Shown here: one piece after another, positions 43,516 through 52,517 of the stretch | How the letters are laid out: every line of letters starts with the position of its first letter | Numbering within the stretch: the first letter of the stretch is position 1 | Assembly: GCA_043778255.1 (NCBI GenBank) | Contig: JAYWGN010000055.1 | Span: 11,142 to 75,141 of the forward strand | Length of the DNA stretch: 64,000 nucleotides | Direction of reading: 5' to 3' | Origin: JAYWGN01 sp043778255 | GTDB lineage: Bacteria > Bacteroidota > Bacteroidia > Chitinophagales > Chitinophagaceae | The notes under the pieces: model-generated | What the model was told of the DNA's origin: nothing | Database searches by the model: none | The model's input: only the letters and a program-made list of their open reading frames with translations | Made by a program: the position numbers and the translations under genes

Positions 43516-43580
43516 ATATTCTAATCAAATTAATAAAAGAAAATATTTTTCAATATATTTATACCTCAAACCAAACTAAT

Positions 43581-44243
43581 ATGAAAAAAACAGGCTTGTT
43601 TTTATTATTATTGTTATGTGTATTATGTACCCATGCACAATTAAAACTAACTACTACAGGTGGCATTTCTTATACAATTGGCAACAAACCCGATAGTTTA
43701 TTTTTTGCAAAAAAAACAGGAAGCAACCTACAATTAAATGCTGCATATTATTGGGGTAGGTTAGCCTTAGGGCTTAAGTTAGGTACAGCTAAGTACAAAC
43801 CTACAGCAAACCTAACAAACATAACACCACCCAACCTACCCAACAGGCTTAGTGCCACGGCTAATGGTATTAGGAACACGTACTTTTTATTAGGGCCAGA
43901 AATATGCTTGTGCTATCGCCAAATAAAAATAATGCCTAACATTAAACTTGGTATAATGCATACCGTAGCCGATAGTACCATTATAAAATTAGAATCAATT
44001 AACGGCACACCACGTAAGTATAGTACAGGCTTAGCTAATGCCAACAGCTTTGCATATAATGTAGGAGTTAATATAGCAGTTAAAATAAGCAACACCATAG
44101 GTATAGCCACCAACCTCGATTATATGGCTTACAAGCTAAATGCCACACTAACCGACACTCGTAGTAGCACTAACCCAACCCTACCAATTAACCAACCTAG
44201 GCAATACTTTAATGCTGGCTTAGGTATATATGTAACATTTTAA
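43581..44243 (+). CDS. outer-membrane beta-barrel protein
   Basis: This 220-residue protein has a signal peptide (CTHAQ) and alternating beta-strand segments such as LNAAYYWGRLALGLKLG, KIMPNIKLGIMHTV and FNAGLGIYVTF. It ends in an aromatic Phe, typical for barrel insertion signals. It starts 163 bp after the OmpA gene, and the next gene follows after 13 bp. No specific family can be named. Confidence 0.7.
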   Translation: MKKTGLFLLLLLCVLCTHAQLKLTTTGGISYTIGNKPDSLFFAKKTGSNLQLNAAYYWGRLALGLKLGTAKYKPTANLTNITPPNLPNRLSATANGIRNTYFLLGPEICLCYRQIKIMPNIKLGIMHTVADSTIIKLESINGTPRKYSTGLANANSFAYNVGVNIAVKISNTIGIATNLDYMAYKLNATLTDTRSSTNPTLPINQPRQYFNAGLGIYVTF

Positions 44244-44256
44244 TTAAACAATACTT

Positions 44257-45708
44257 ATGAAATATATAATAGCAATACTATTAATAGCGATAAGCCAATA
44301 CACCAAATTAGCAGCACAAATAACCGTAAACTATAGTAGTAGCAATTACGCAATAAGCTATAATTATATGAAAGCAGGAGTGGCAACAGCTGCACTACTA
44401 ACACCTTCCGAAAAGCCTTTTTCACCCAAAAACCCAGGCTTTAGGGTATGGTTTGAGTATGGTGATGGTAAGTTTACATACTTAAGTAATTCACAACATG
44501 GATACATAGCACCAAGCCAAAATGCTATGGTTAAAATTACAGGCATTTATGAAAATGGCGAAAAACCACCTCCAAGGATAATGTCAACAACTACTGGTGG
44601 AACTACAAATGTTGCACACCAAGCAAACTATTTAAAATCGGGTAAAAATGTAACCATACAATCTAATGTTGATGATATATGTGGTAACGATACTATGCAT
44701 TTTGCAATTAGTTACAAAGTATTAAATAAACAAGAAAATTGTCCAAAATTAGTATTTGAGTATAATTTAGATGGGATTGATTGCTTTGAAAGTACTAAGG
44801 AGTCACAAAAAATTACCGATGTTTCGGGGTCCGAAACTGTAAACTTTATACGAACACACTTTGGAGAAACTCCAGACGACACAAATGACAACAAAATAAT
44901 ATTTAGTAATTTAAAAACCACCACTTCTGCTACTGGCATTACCACAGTATTTGTAACATTAGTACCAAAAAACAAGGAAGAACTTGAAGGTACTAACTGC
45001 AGAGTAAAAGCCTACTTAATAAACTGTAAAGGAACAACTGACGAAGCTAACAGCGACGAACAAGAAATGACTAACAAAGGCGATAAACCACACGACCCTA
45101 ACTATATATTGGTTAATAAAACTTGCTTAAAAATGCCTACATTAGATACTGCCTTACATTATGTAATACACTTTCAAAATACAGGAATAGGTGCAAGTAA
45201 CGACTCCGTAAAAATTTCAACTCATATTGACCCAACGGTACTAAGCCAAATAAACCATAATAATACATTTACTAACTTAACAGCTCAATATGGCAATATG
45301 GCAATGACCTCATTTGTGCCTATTAACCTTAACACATTTACAGGACCTTATGTAGCCAATACTGTATATTATGACATTGTATCGCACCTCGATTCGGTGA
45401 TATTTAAAATAGCAAAAAATAGCACTATATTATCAGGGCTTAACCTAAGCAACCCTAACTTTATGGACGACCCATCAACAATGGGCGAAATAACATTTAA
45501 CATAAAACTACCCACCAATTATGTAGCTGGCAAGCAGCTAAATGCACAAGCCGGTATAGTGTTTGACCAAGAAGCTGCCGTACTAACCAATAACGCCAAT
45601 AGAACAGTAGTAAAAAAATGTAAAAAAACACGTAGCCAATCTGCACCTTGCAATTGTAAAGCTACCAAACGTAATTGGAGAGTTTGGCTAAGAGAGAAAT
45701 GTGATTAA
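44257..45708 (+). CDS. secreted protein with DUF7619-like repeat domain
   Basis: This 483-residue protein has a signal peptide (KLAAQ). After a beta-rich region its second half contains KPHDPNYILVNKTC and LHYVIHFQNTGIGASNDSVKI, the pattern of the conserved-repeat domain that precedes sorting signals in many secreted Bacteroidota proteins. A Cys-rich basic tail (CKKTRSQSAPCNCKATKRN) ends the protein instead of a recognisable sorting domain. It is immediately downstream of the barrel gene and upstream of the CHAT gene. Confidence 0.72.
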   Translation: MKYIIAILLIAISQYTKLAAQITVNYSSSNYAISYNYMKAGVATAALLTPSEKPFSPKNPGFRVWFEYGDGKFTYLSNSQHGYIAPSQNAMVKITGIYENGEKPPPRIMSTTTGGTTNVAHQANYLKSGKNVTIQSNVDDICGNDTMHFAISYKVLNKQENCPKLVFEYNLDGIDCFESTKESQKITDVSGSETVNFIRTHFGETPDDTNDNKIIFSNLKTTTSATGITTVFVTLVPKNKEELEGTNCRVKAYLINCKGTTDEANSDEQEMTNKGDKPHDPNYILVNKTCLKMPTLDTALHYVIHFQNTGIGASNDSVKISTHIDPTVLSQINHNNTFTNLTAQYGNMAMTSFVPINLNTFTGPYVANTVYYDIVSHLDSVIFKIAKNSTILSGLNLSNPNFMDDPSTMGEITFNIKLPTNYVAGKQLNAQAGIVFDQEAAVLTNNANRTVVKKCKKTRSQSAPCNCKATKRNWRVWLREKCD

Positions 45709-45738
45709 TTGCACATCAAATAAAAATACAGTATTTTT

Positions 45739-45763
45739 AAGGCACAGCATTACACTGTGCCTT
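45739..45763 (+). promoter_or_regulatory. perfect hairpin abutting the CHAT start codon
   Basis: AAGGCACAG - CATTACA - CTGTGCCTT is a 9-bp perfect stem with a 7-base loop. Its last base is next to the ATG at 45764. It has no T run, so it is unlike a terminator and could occlude the ribosome-binding site. Confidence 0.5.
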
Positions 45764-48559
45764 ATGTATTACAATAAATTACTGCTTTTTACATTACTTA
45801 TTGGCACACAATTAAGTTGCCATACTGTAATTAAAAAAGAAATAAACAGCACAAACCCACTTACCACGTTATTAAATACTCAATTAAACAATAAAGATAC
45901 AATTGCATTTAAAAAAACTATTGATAGTGCTTATATGGCTATTTATAATTTGGATTTAGATAGTGCAAATAACCAAACTGCAGCAGCCGAAACACTACCT
46001 AAGCTGATTGAAACTTTACAACACTTTTTAAAAATATACAAAAACAATAGCTATGCTATTACAAAAAAAAACAAAGTTGTTTTGTTTTATTTGTATGTGT
46101 TAAATGAAGTAAAAAATTTTGCACAACTAAAAAAAACCTTTGAATTATATGTAGACAATGAGTTTATAAAGCAAGTGCCCACTATACAAATTGTAAACCA
46201 AATGCACAACTTAGGCATAGCTTATAATAAGCTTGGCGATTTACAAAAATCTGAACAAACTTATAGGCAAACTTATATACTAGCAAGTAGTATAAATAGT
46301 ATTACCGATATGGCAAAAGCTACCGTAAACCTTAATATTATTAGAAGTAATAAAAAACAGTACGATACTATAATAGCCTATAGTTTGCCACAACTTAAAC
46401 AAGATATATTGCCAAAATACAAAGCCAGTTTGGCTTTGAGCATAAGCAATGCATATAATAGCACTAACAATGCACCAATGGCTATTAAGTACAATAACAT
46501 GGCGTTTGCATATTTAACTACAATTGATACAGCACAATTACCCGCCGATTTTGAAAACCGATTGGCAAATGTATATGCCTTACAAGCCGATATATATACT
46601 CAACTACAACAAACTATACAAGCCGATAGTGCTTATACCAAAGCATTGTATTATACCAGCAAGTACTACCAATTAAAAGGGCGAGAATTGGCAAAACTTT
46701 ATATAGCCATAGGCAATTATAAAATGCTACAACCCAATAGCAGCTTTACCCAAACCCCACTTTATTATTACAACAAAGCCCTACAAGCCTTACAGCCTAA
46801 TTACAATAGTGCCGATAGTTTGGCAATACCCAACACAGCATTACTAATACCCGAAAACACTTACTTTGAAGCCCTCGATGCTAAGGCAAATTACCTGACA
46901 CCCATAGCAATTACCCATAACGATACAGCATTATTACACACCATATTAGAGTACCACCAAATATCATTTACAGTAGAAAAAATGCTACTTAATAGCTATG
47001 TGTATGACAATAGTAAAATAGCCTTAATGAACCAAAGTAGGCAACGTACAAGCCAAGCACTTGCCTTATGTAACTTACTGTACAAAGCTAGTAATAACCC
47101 CTATTGGGCTACAAAAGCTAACGAATTTATTGAAAATAATAAAGCCACAGTACTACTACAAAAAATTACCGAAAACAATGTATTGCAAACTGCTATGCTA
47201 ACCGATAGTATAGCACAATTATACAATGCCACTAAGCAAACCCTAGCCGATTATAAAGGCGACAATATAACTAGTACTGCCAACACAACGGTACAATACA
47301 AAATAGATTCAATAGAAACTCAACTGCAACAATACACAATACAGCTACAGCAAAAGTACCCACAGCTTAACCAACTATTTGAATATAGCAATAAATATAC
47401 TTTGGCACAAATGCAAAAAAAATTGCTTAACACCTCAACAACCCTACTCAATTATTATTATAACGATACCATAGCATATTGTGTAAGCATTACTAACAAT
47501 GCCATACAACTAAGTGCCACAAAGCTTTACATTAACACTATTAATAATTACAAATACAATTGCAGCAACCTAACCGAGCAGTTAAACAATCCCAATACAT
47601 TTATACAACTAAGCCACCAACTATACAATAGCCTAATACCCAAAGGCATTATAAACACTAATAGTACTAACCTAATTATAATACCCGATGGCGAATTAAA
47701 TAACATTAGTTTCGATGCATTAGTAACCCAATTACTATCAACATACAATTATGCAAAGCAAAATTATTTGGTTAATAATGTAGCCATTAGCTATGGCTTT
47801 TCCATAGCATTGCTATTACAAAAAAGCAACAACACACCCAACACTAACAGCATATTAGCCATAGCACCAGCTTGTAATAAAGCATTAAATAATAAGCCTA
47901 CACTAACCTACACCAAACAAGAAGTGTTAGAAATTAAAAAGAACTATCCCACCACTTATGCATTAATTGATACGGCAGCAACTACCACTAACTTTTTACA
48001 ATATTACACTGCCTACAACATTATACATATAGCCACACACTCCAATGCCGATGCTACTAATGGCATAGCCACTATCGACTTTTACGATGCACCAATGACC
48101 ACCACACAATTTTATAATCATAACAATTTTAAGGCAAGCCTTGTGTTTTTAAGTGCCTGTGAAACCACCTTGGGCAAACAAACACAGAGCGAAGGAGTAC
48201 TTAACCTAGCACGTAGTATATACTATGCAGGTGCACAGCACATCATATCTACCCAATGGCAAATTAACGATGAAGCAACCAATACTATTGTAACTACATT
48301 TTACAAAAAAATAAAAAATACACCATACGCCAAAGCTTTACAACAGGCCAAAGTACAATACATTACTACAGCAAATGCCGAAAAAACTGCTCCTTATTAT
48401 TGGGCAGCATTTAGCCAAATTGGCGTTACCGTCAACACATCTAATGCATTTAACTACTACTATTTATTAAGCATTGTGCCAATGCTTTTTATAATTATTA
48501 TAGGGGTAAATAAAAACAAAAAAATATACCAACGGAATAATACCAGTATAATTACTTAG
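45764..48559 (+). CDS. TPR-CHAT domain lipoprotein (caspase-like protease family)
   Basis: This 931-residue protein from ATG 45764 has a lipobox (LIGTQLSC), an all-helical TPR-type region (about 70-400, e.g. MHNLGIAYNKLGDLQKSEQTY), a long coiled region, and a C-terminal CHAT domain (about 620-900). The caspase-like dyad is His759 (IIHIATHSNAD) and Cys799 (VFLSACETTLG), followed by the family segment GVLNLARSIYYAGAQHIIST. One membrane helix closes the protein (YYYLLSIVPMLFIIIIGV). CHAT proteins are proteases in characterised systems. An upstream ATG at 45701 lies inside the previous gene and is rejected. Confidence 0.88.
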   Translation: MYYNKLLLFTLLIGTQLSCHTVIKKEINSTNPLTTLLNTQLNNKDTIAFKKTIDSAYMAIYNLDLDSANNQTAAAETLPKLIETLQHFLKIYKNNSYAITKKNKVVLFYLYVLNEVKNFAQLKKTFELYVDNEFIKQVPTIQIVNQMHNLGIAYNKLGDLQKSEQTYRQTYILASSINSITDMAKATVNLNIIRSNKKQYDTIIAYSLPQLKQDILPKYKASLALSISNAYNSTNNAPMAIKYNNMAFAYLTTIDTAQLPADFENRLANVYALQADIYTQLQQTIQADSAYTKALYYTSKYYQLKGRELAKLYIAIGNYKMLQPNSSFTQTPLYYYNKALQALQPNYNSADSLAIPNTALLIPENTYFEALDAKANYLTPIAITHNDTALLHTILEYHQISFTVEKMLLNSYVYDNSKIALMNQSRQRTSQALALCNLLYKASNNPYWATKANEFIENNKATVLLQKITENNVLQTAMLTDSIAQLYNATKQTLADYKGDNITSTANTTVQYKIDSIETQLQQYTIQLQQKYPQLNQLFEYSNKYTLAQMQKKLLNTSTTLLNYYYNDTIAYCVSITNNAIQLSATKLYINTINNYKYNCSNLTEQLNNPNTFIQLSHQLYNSLIPKGIINTNSTNLIIIPDGELNNISFDALVTQLLSTYNYAKQNYLVNNVAISYGFSIALLLQKSNNTPNTNSILAIAPACNKALNNKPTLTYTKQEVLEIKKNYPTTYALIDTAATTTNFLQYYTAYNIIHIATHSNADATNGIATIDFYDAPMTTTQFYNHNNFKASLVFLSACETTLGKQTQSEGVLNLARSIYYAGAQHIISTQWQINDEATNTIVTTFYKKIKNTPYAKALQQAKVQYITTANAEKTAPYYWAAFSQIGVTVNTSNAFNYYYLLSIVPMLFIIIIGVNKNKKIYQRNNTSIIT

Positions 48560-48647
48560 GGTTTATTTATTCAAAAAAAAACTACCGTAACACAATAACA
48601 TTATAATTATTTAGTTTAAATAACAAACAATTTAAATCTATTTAATT

Positions 48648-49067
48648 ATGAAAAAAATACTTTTTACCCTAGCTATTGCAGTATGTACAGTTACATTATT
48701 TAACAGTTGTAGTGGCGCATTTTCCGAAGATGTACCTAGCAACAATGTAGATGCTATAGTAACAAAAGGCGAGTGGAAAATAAACCAATTTATACAAAGT
48801 AACACCGACCAGTCAGCACAGTTTGCTAACTACACATTTACATTTATAGATAGTAGAACAGTAACAGCTAACCAAAATGGTACTATTGTAACCGGTACTT
48901 GGGCAAGTGATAATTATGCTAACCGTATAGTACTAAACTTTGGCAATACGCCAACACTTAGCAAAATAAACCAAGAGTGGCTTATAAACAGCCAAAATGA
49001 AAAAGCAGTAACCTGTATTAATAACGATAAACCACAAACAGAAATGTTAGGTTTAATACAACAATAA
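48648..49067 (+). CDS. small lipocalin-like lipoprotein
   Basis: This 139-residue protein has a lipobox (LFNSCSG) and a short beta-barrel-like mature part (KGEWKINQFIQS, then YTFTFIDSRTVTANQNGTIVTGTW), resembling lipocalin-like lipoproteins of Bacteroidota. It follows the CHAT gene by 88 bp and is the last gene before a strong terminator. Function unknown. Confidence 0.75.
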   Translation: MKKILFTLAIAVCTVTLFNSCSGAFSEDVPSNNVDAIVTKGEWKINQFIQSNTDQSAQFANYTFTFIDSRTVTANQNGTIVTGTWASDNYANRIVLNFGNTPTLSKINQEWLINSQNEKAVTCINNDKPQTEMLGLIQQ

Positions 49068-49107
49068 AATAATTTTTTTCTCATAAATTTCCATAACTAT
49101 TGTACAC

Positions 49108-49138
49108 GGCGGTAATTTCTATTACCGCCAATTTTTTT
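49108..49138 (+). terminator. rho-independent terminator closing the CHAT locus
   Basis: GGCGGTAAT - TTCT - ATTACCGCC is a perfect 9-bp stem followed by a run of T. A second small hairpin (TTTTGCCC ... GGGCAAAA) follows at once. Confidence 0.92.
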
Positions 49139-49223
49139 GCCCAATGGGGCAAAAAATGAGTACCACAAAAAACAAGTACCTAATTATTTATTATAATACA
49201 CAATTGGTATTTACCTTTGTGCA

Positions 49224-51071
49224 ATGACAAACCGTACCGAAGAAACCCTACCCGAAGTGGTAATAAAATTTGCTGGCGATAGTGGCGATGGTATGCAGCT
49301 TACAGGCACACAGTTTACTAACAATACAGCAATGCTGGGTATTGATTTGGCAACATTCCCCGATTTTCCGGCCGAAATAAGAGCACCAATAGGTACACTG
49401 CCCGGCGTAAGTGGTTACCAACTAAGGTTCAGCAGCGACAGAGTGTTTACACCCGGCGATGAGTGTGATGTACTTGTGGCAATGAATGCAGCAGCATTAA
49501 AAGTAAATATAAAAGGACTAAAAAAAACAGGCAAAATAATAGCCAATGTTGATGGCTTTGATGCCAAAAATTTGCGACTAGCCAACTATGCCGATGGTGA
49601 TAACCCACTCGATAACGGTAGCCTCGATGGGTACGAACTTATAAAAATGGATGTTACCAAAATGACCCGAGAAGCACTTAAGGAGTTCACTATGGGAACT
49701 AAAGAAAAAGACCGTGCAAAAAATATGTTTGTACTCGGGTTTTTGTATTGGATGTATAACCGTGAGTTGCAAAGCACCATCAACTTCCTTACCGAAAAAT
49801 TTGGTAAAAAGTTAGATATTTTGCATAGCAACATAAATGTATTAAAAGCAGGGTATAACTATGGCGACACTACCGAAACCTTTACCACAAGGTATAAGGT
49901 GGAAAAAGCGGTAATGCCAAAGGGCGAATATCGCAATATTATGGGCAACCAAGCATTAAGTTATGGCCTTATAGCAGCATCGGTTGTAAGTGGTTTGCCC
50001 CTGTTTTTGGGTAGCTACCCCATAACCCCAGCTAGTGATATATTACATGAGCTAAGCAAACATAAAAATTTTGGCATTCGTACCTTTCAGGCCGAGGATG
50101 AAATAGCAGCAATAACCAGTGCCATAGGTGCAGCTTATGGCGGTGCATTGGCTGTAACCACTAGTAGTGGGCCCGGCATAGCACTTAAAGCCGAAGCAAT
50201 GGGCTTAGCCGTAATGTTAGAAATTCCGTTGCTTATAATAAATGTACAGCGTGGCGGACCAAGTACGGGCTTACCCACCAAAACAGAACAAAGCGACCTA
50301 ATGCAAGCCTATTATGGTCGCAATGGCGAATGCCCAATGCCAGTTATAGCAGCTAGTACACCAAGCAATTGTTTTGATTATATATTGCAAGCAGCTCGTA
50401 TAAGTGTGGAGCACATGACGCCAGTAATGTTCCTCAGCGACGGCTATATTGCCAATGGTGCCGAACCTTGGAAATACCCTGCCGAAGCTGATTTGCCTAC
50501 AATAAAAGCAAACTTTAAAACCACATTAGCCGATGATGAGCCTAAGCTAATGCCCTACAACCGCAACGAAAAGTTGGCCCGACCTTGGATAGTGCCAGGT
50601 GCTACAGGCTTGGAGCATCGTATTGGTGGCTTAGAAAAACAAGACGGCACAGGTAATATTAGTTACGACCCCGATAACCACCAACTTATGGTCAACATTA
50701 GGCAACGTAAGGTAGATCTTATAGCCGATTATATACCCTTACAACAAATAGATAGTGGCGCCAATACGGGCAAAGTATTGGTACTAGGTTGGGGTAGTAC
50801 TTATGGTGCTATTAAGAGTGCTGTAACACAATTAATACAACAGGGCAAAGCTGTAAGCCATATACACTTACATTACATTAGGCCTTTCCCCAAAAACTTA
50901 GGCGAACTCTTAAAAAACTTTACCACTGTAATAGTACCCGAAATTAATAATGGACAATTGGTTAAAATATTAAGAGATGTATATTTGGTAGATGCCAAAC
51001 CCTACAATAAAGTAATGGGCATACCCATTACAAAAGGTGAATTAATAGCCGAAATAGAAAAATATTTATAA
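49224..51071 (+). CDS. korA: 2-oxoacid:acceptor oxidoreductase alpha subunit (gamma-alpha fusion)
   Basis: This 615-residue subunit fuses the gamma domain (GDSGDGMQLTGTQFT, residues about 8-190) with the alpha pyrimidine-binding domain (GSYPITPASDILHEL, FQAEDEIAAITSAIGAAYGG and SSGPGIALKAEA). It is typical of 2-oxoglutarate:ferredoxin oxidoreductase in Bacteroidota. The beta subunit with the TPP site and [4Fe-4S] cluster normally follows, but here the next gene encodes a membrane protein. A korB elsewhere in the genome must be assumed if the enzyme is active. Confidence 0.92.
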   Translation: MTNRTEETLPEVVIKFAGDSGDGMQLTGTQFTNNTAMLGIDLATFPDFPAEIRAPIGTLPGVSGYQLRFSSDRVFTPGDECDVLVAMNAAALKVNIKGLKKTGKIIANVDGFDAKNLRLANYADGDNPLDNGSLDGYELIKMDVTKMTREALKEFTMGTKEKDRAKNMFVLGFLYWMYNRELQSTINFLTEKFGKKLDILHSNINVLKAGYNYGDTTETFTTRYKVEKAVMPKGEYRNIMGNQALSYGLIAASVVSGLPLFLGSYPITPASDILHELSKHKNFGIRTFQAEDEIAAITSAIGAAYGGALAVTTSSGPGIALKAEAMGLAVMLEIPLLIINVQRGGPSTGLPTKTEQSDLMQAYYGRNGECPMPVIAASTPSNCFDYILQAARISVEHMTPVMFLSDGYIANGAEPWKYPAEADLPTIKANFKTTLADDEPKLMPYNRNEKLARPWIVPGATGLEHRIGGLEKQDGTGNISYDPDNHQLMVNIRQRKVDLIADYIPLQQIDSGANTGKVLVLGWGSTYGAIKSAVTQLIQQGKAVSHIHLHYIRPFPKNLGELLKNFTTVIVPEINNGQLVKILRDVYLVDAKPYNKVMGIPITKGELIAEIEKYL

Positions 51072-51077
51072 CAAAAT

Positions 51078-51977
51078 ATGAACCAAATACAGCATTTAAA
51101 AAATAATGCTTTTGTAAAATGGTTGTATTATGGCAATTATTTTTATGGGCTTTGTGCTGTGGCTATGTGTATGGAAACCCAGTGTTTGTTTGGCTTTGGC
51201 GGCACAAGTGTATATTTTTATACAGCAGTGTATAGTGGTACAGTATTATTTTACAGTTACCCTTATTTGCAAAGCAATAGCCCAACCGATGAGCGGCTAC
51301 AGTGGTATGCACAACATAAGCGGTTGGTGTATTACAGCCTTTGTTTGCTTAGCTTATTGCTACTGTTAAGTGTTGGTATTATTATGTATAAATGCTATAG
51401 CCAATTACACCTACTCAATACAAAAGCTTGGGTTGTAATAAGTAGTACCATAGCCATAGCATTAGCCTACTACGGCGGTAAACAAATAAGCTTACGGCAT
51501 ATTGGTTGGCTCAAACCCTTTGTGGTAGCCTTTGTATGGGCAAATGCAAGTACTCTAATGCCAGTAATATATTATACACTACTACACAATATGCAGTTCA
51601 AAGTGTATGGGTTGTTAGGTTTGTTTTGGGCAAATAATTTTGCCTACATTGCCATACTCTGTGTATTGTTCGATAATAAAGATGTACAAACCGACACACA
51701 ACAACACATAAAAACTTACATAATAAAGTATGGTTTTGCCTATACAAAGCATAACATTATTCAGCCATTATTATTATTTGGTGTAGGTATTGTTAGTATT
51801 ATAGGGTACACATTTTACAGCTTTAGTATAGCTTATTTGTTATGGTACATACCCTACCTAGTATTGTATATATTGTTACACACAAAAATAGAAACCAAAA
51901 GCCTATTGTATTATATGGTAGTAGTTGATGGTATGTTGCTATTAAAAGCACTTTGTATAATATACTATTGCAAATAG
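51078..51977 (+). CDS. UbiA-superfamily-like membrane protein
   Basis: This 299-residue protein has eight to nine membrane helices. Loops contain LRHIGWLKPFVVAFVWANAS and LFDNKDVQTDTQQHIKTY, which resemble the helix and second Asp-rich motif (FDxKD..D) of UbiA prenyltransferases. The first NDxxDxxxD motif is not evident, so catalytic activity is uncertain. It starts 6 bp after korA and is almost certainly co-transcribed with it. Confidence 0.65.
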   Translation: MNQIQHLKNNAFVKWLYYGNYFYGLCAVAMCMETQCLFGFGGTSVYFYTAVYSGTVLFYSYPYLQSNSPTDERLQWYAQHKRLVYYSLCLLSLLLLLSVGIIMYKCYSQLHLLNTKAWVVISSTIAIALAYYGGKQISLRHIGWLKPFVVAFVWANASTLMPVIYYTLLHNMQFKVYGLLGLFWANNFAYIAILCVLFDNKDVQTDTQQHIKTYIIKYGFAYTKHNIIQPLLLFGVGIVSIIGYTFYSFSIAYLLWYIPYLVLYILLHTKIETKSLLYYMVVVDGMLLLKALCIIYYCK

Positions 51978-52059
51978 TATTTATTACTGCTCAATAGTAG
52001 TTTTACTATTTTTATTGTTGTTTTCCGTAGCTATATTGCACCCAGAAACGACAATAGTT

Positions 52060-52344
52060 ATGGAAAATATAAAAGTATGCTGCCCCAGCTGCAATTGGCA
52101 ACCAGATAATAAAGCACATTGGCGTTGTGAGTGTGGCACACAATGGAATGCTTTTGACACTTTGGGCCGGTGCCCAACTTGCAAAAAACAATGGGAATAC
52201 ACACAATGTGTAAACGATGCAGGTGGCTGCAATAATTATGCTTTGCATAATGATTGGTACCAAAATGTAGATGAAATTGTAAACGACCTCATAGAAGAAT
52301 TAAACATAAACACCAAAACAGTAATTCCAAAAAACATGGACTAA
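52060..52344 (+). CDS. small zinc-ribbon protein (hypothetical)
   Basis: This 94-residue protein starts at ATG 52060 and contains two zinc-ribbon-like Cys groups (CCPSC, CECG, then CPTCKKQ and a final C..C pair), with Trp-rich linkers (WRCECGTQWNAFD). It is likely a metal-binding cytoplasmic protein. The longer frame from 52015 adds a hydrophobic stretch without a good start and is not preferred. A terminator follows. Confidence 0.68.
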   Translation: MENIKVCCPSCNWQPDNKAHWRCECGTQWNAFDTLGRCPTCKKQWEYTQCVNDAGGCNNYALHNDWYQNVDEIVNDLIEELNINTKTVIPKNMD

Positions 52345-52373
52345 CTGAACCACACAGCAGTTATGAAAGTTTG

Positions 52374-52402
52374 AAAAAAGAGCAGCAATGCTCTTTTTTT
52401 TT
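52374..52402 (+). terminator. rho-independent terminator after zinc-ribbon gene
   Basis: AAAAAGAGCA - GCAA - TGCTCTTTTT is followed by more T, 30 bp after the stop. Confidence 0.88.
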
Positions 52403-52517
52403 GTGGGGTACACTAATGGAAATATAATTGAAGAAATAGCGAAAGATGTAGACAAAAAAAGTTGACTAATATATTTAGCTTTTAATACAAAAGGCGTAAC
52501 TTCACATTAATAAACAT

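Noticed and set aside
45701..45763. CHAT protein start at 45701
   Set aside because: It would overlap the previous gene, read through the hairpin, and displace the lipobox. ATG 45764 gives a normal signal peptide.
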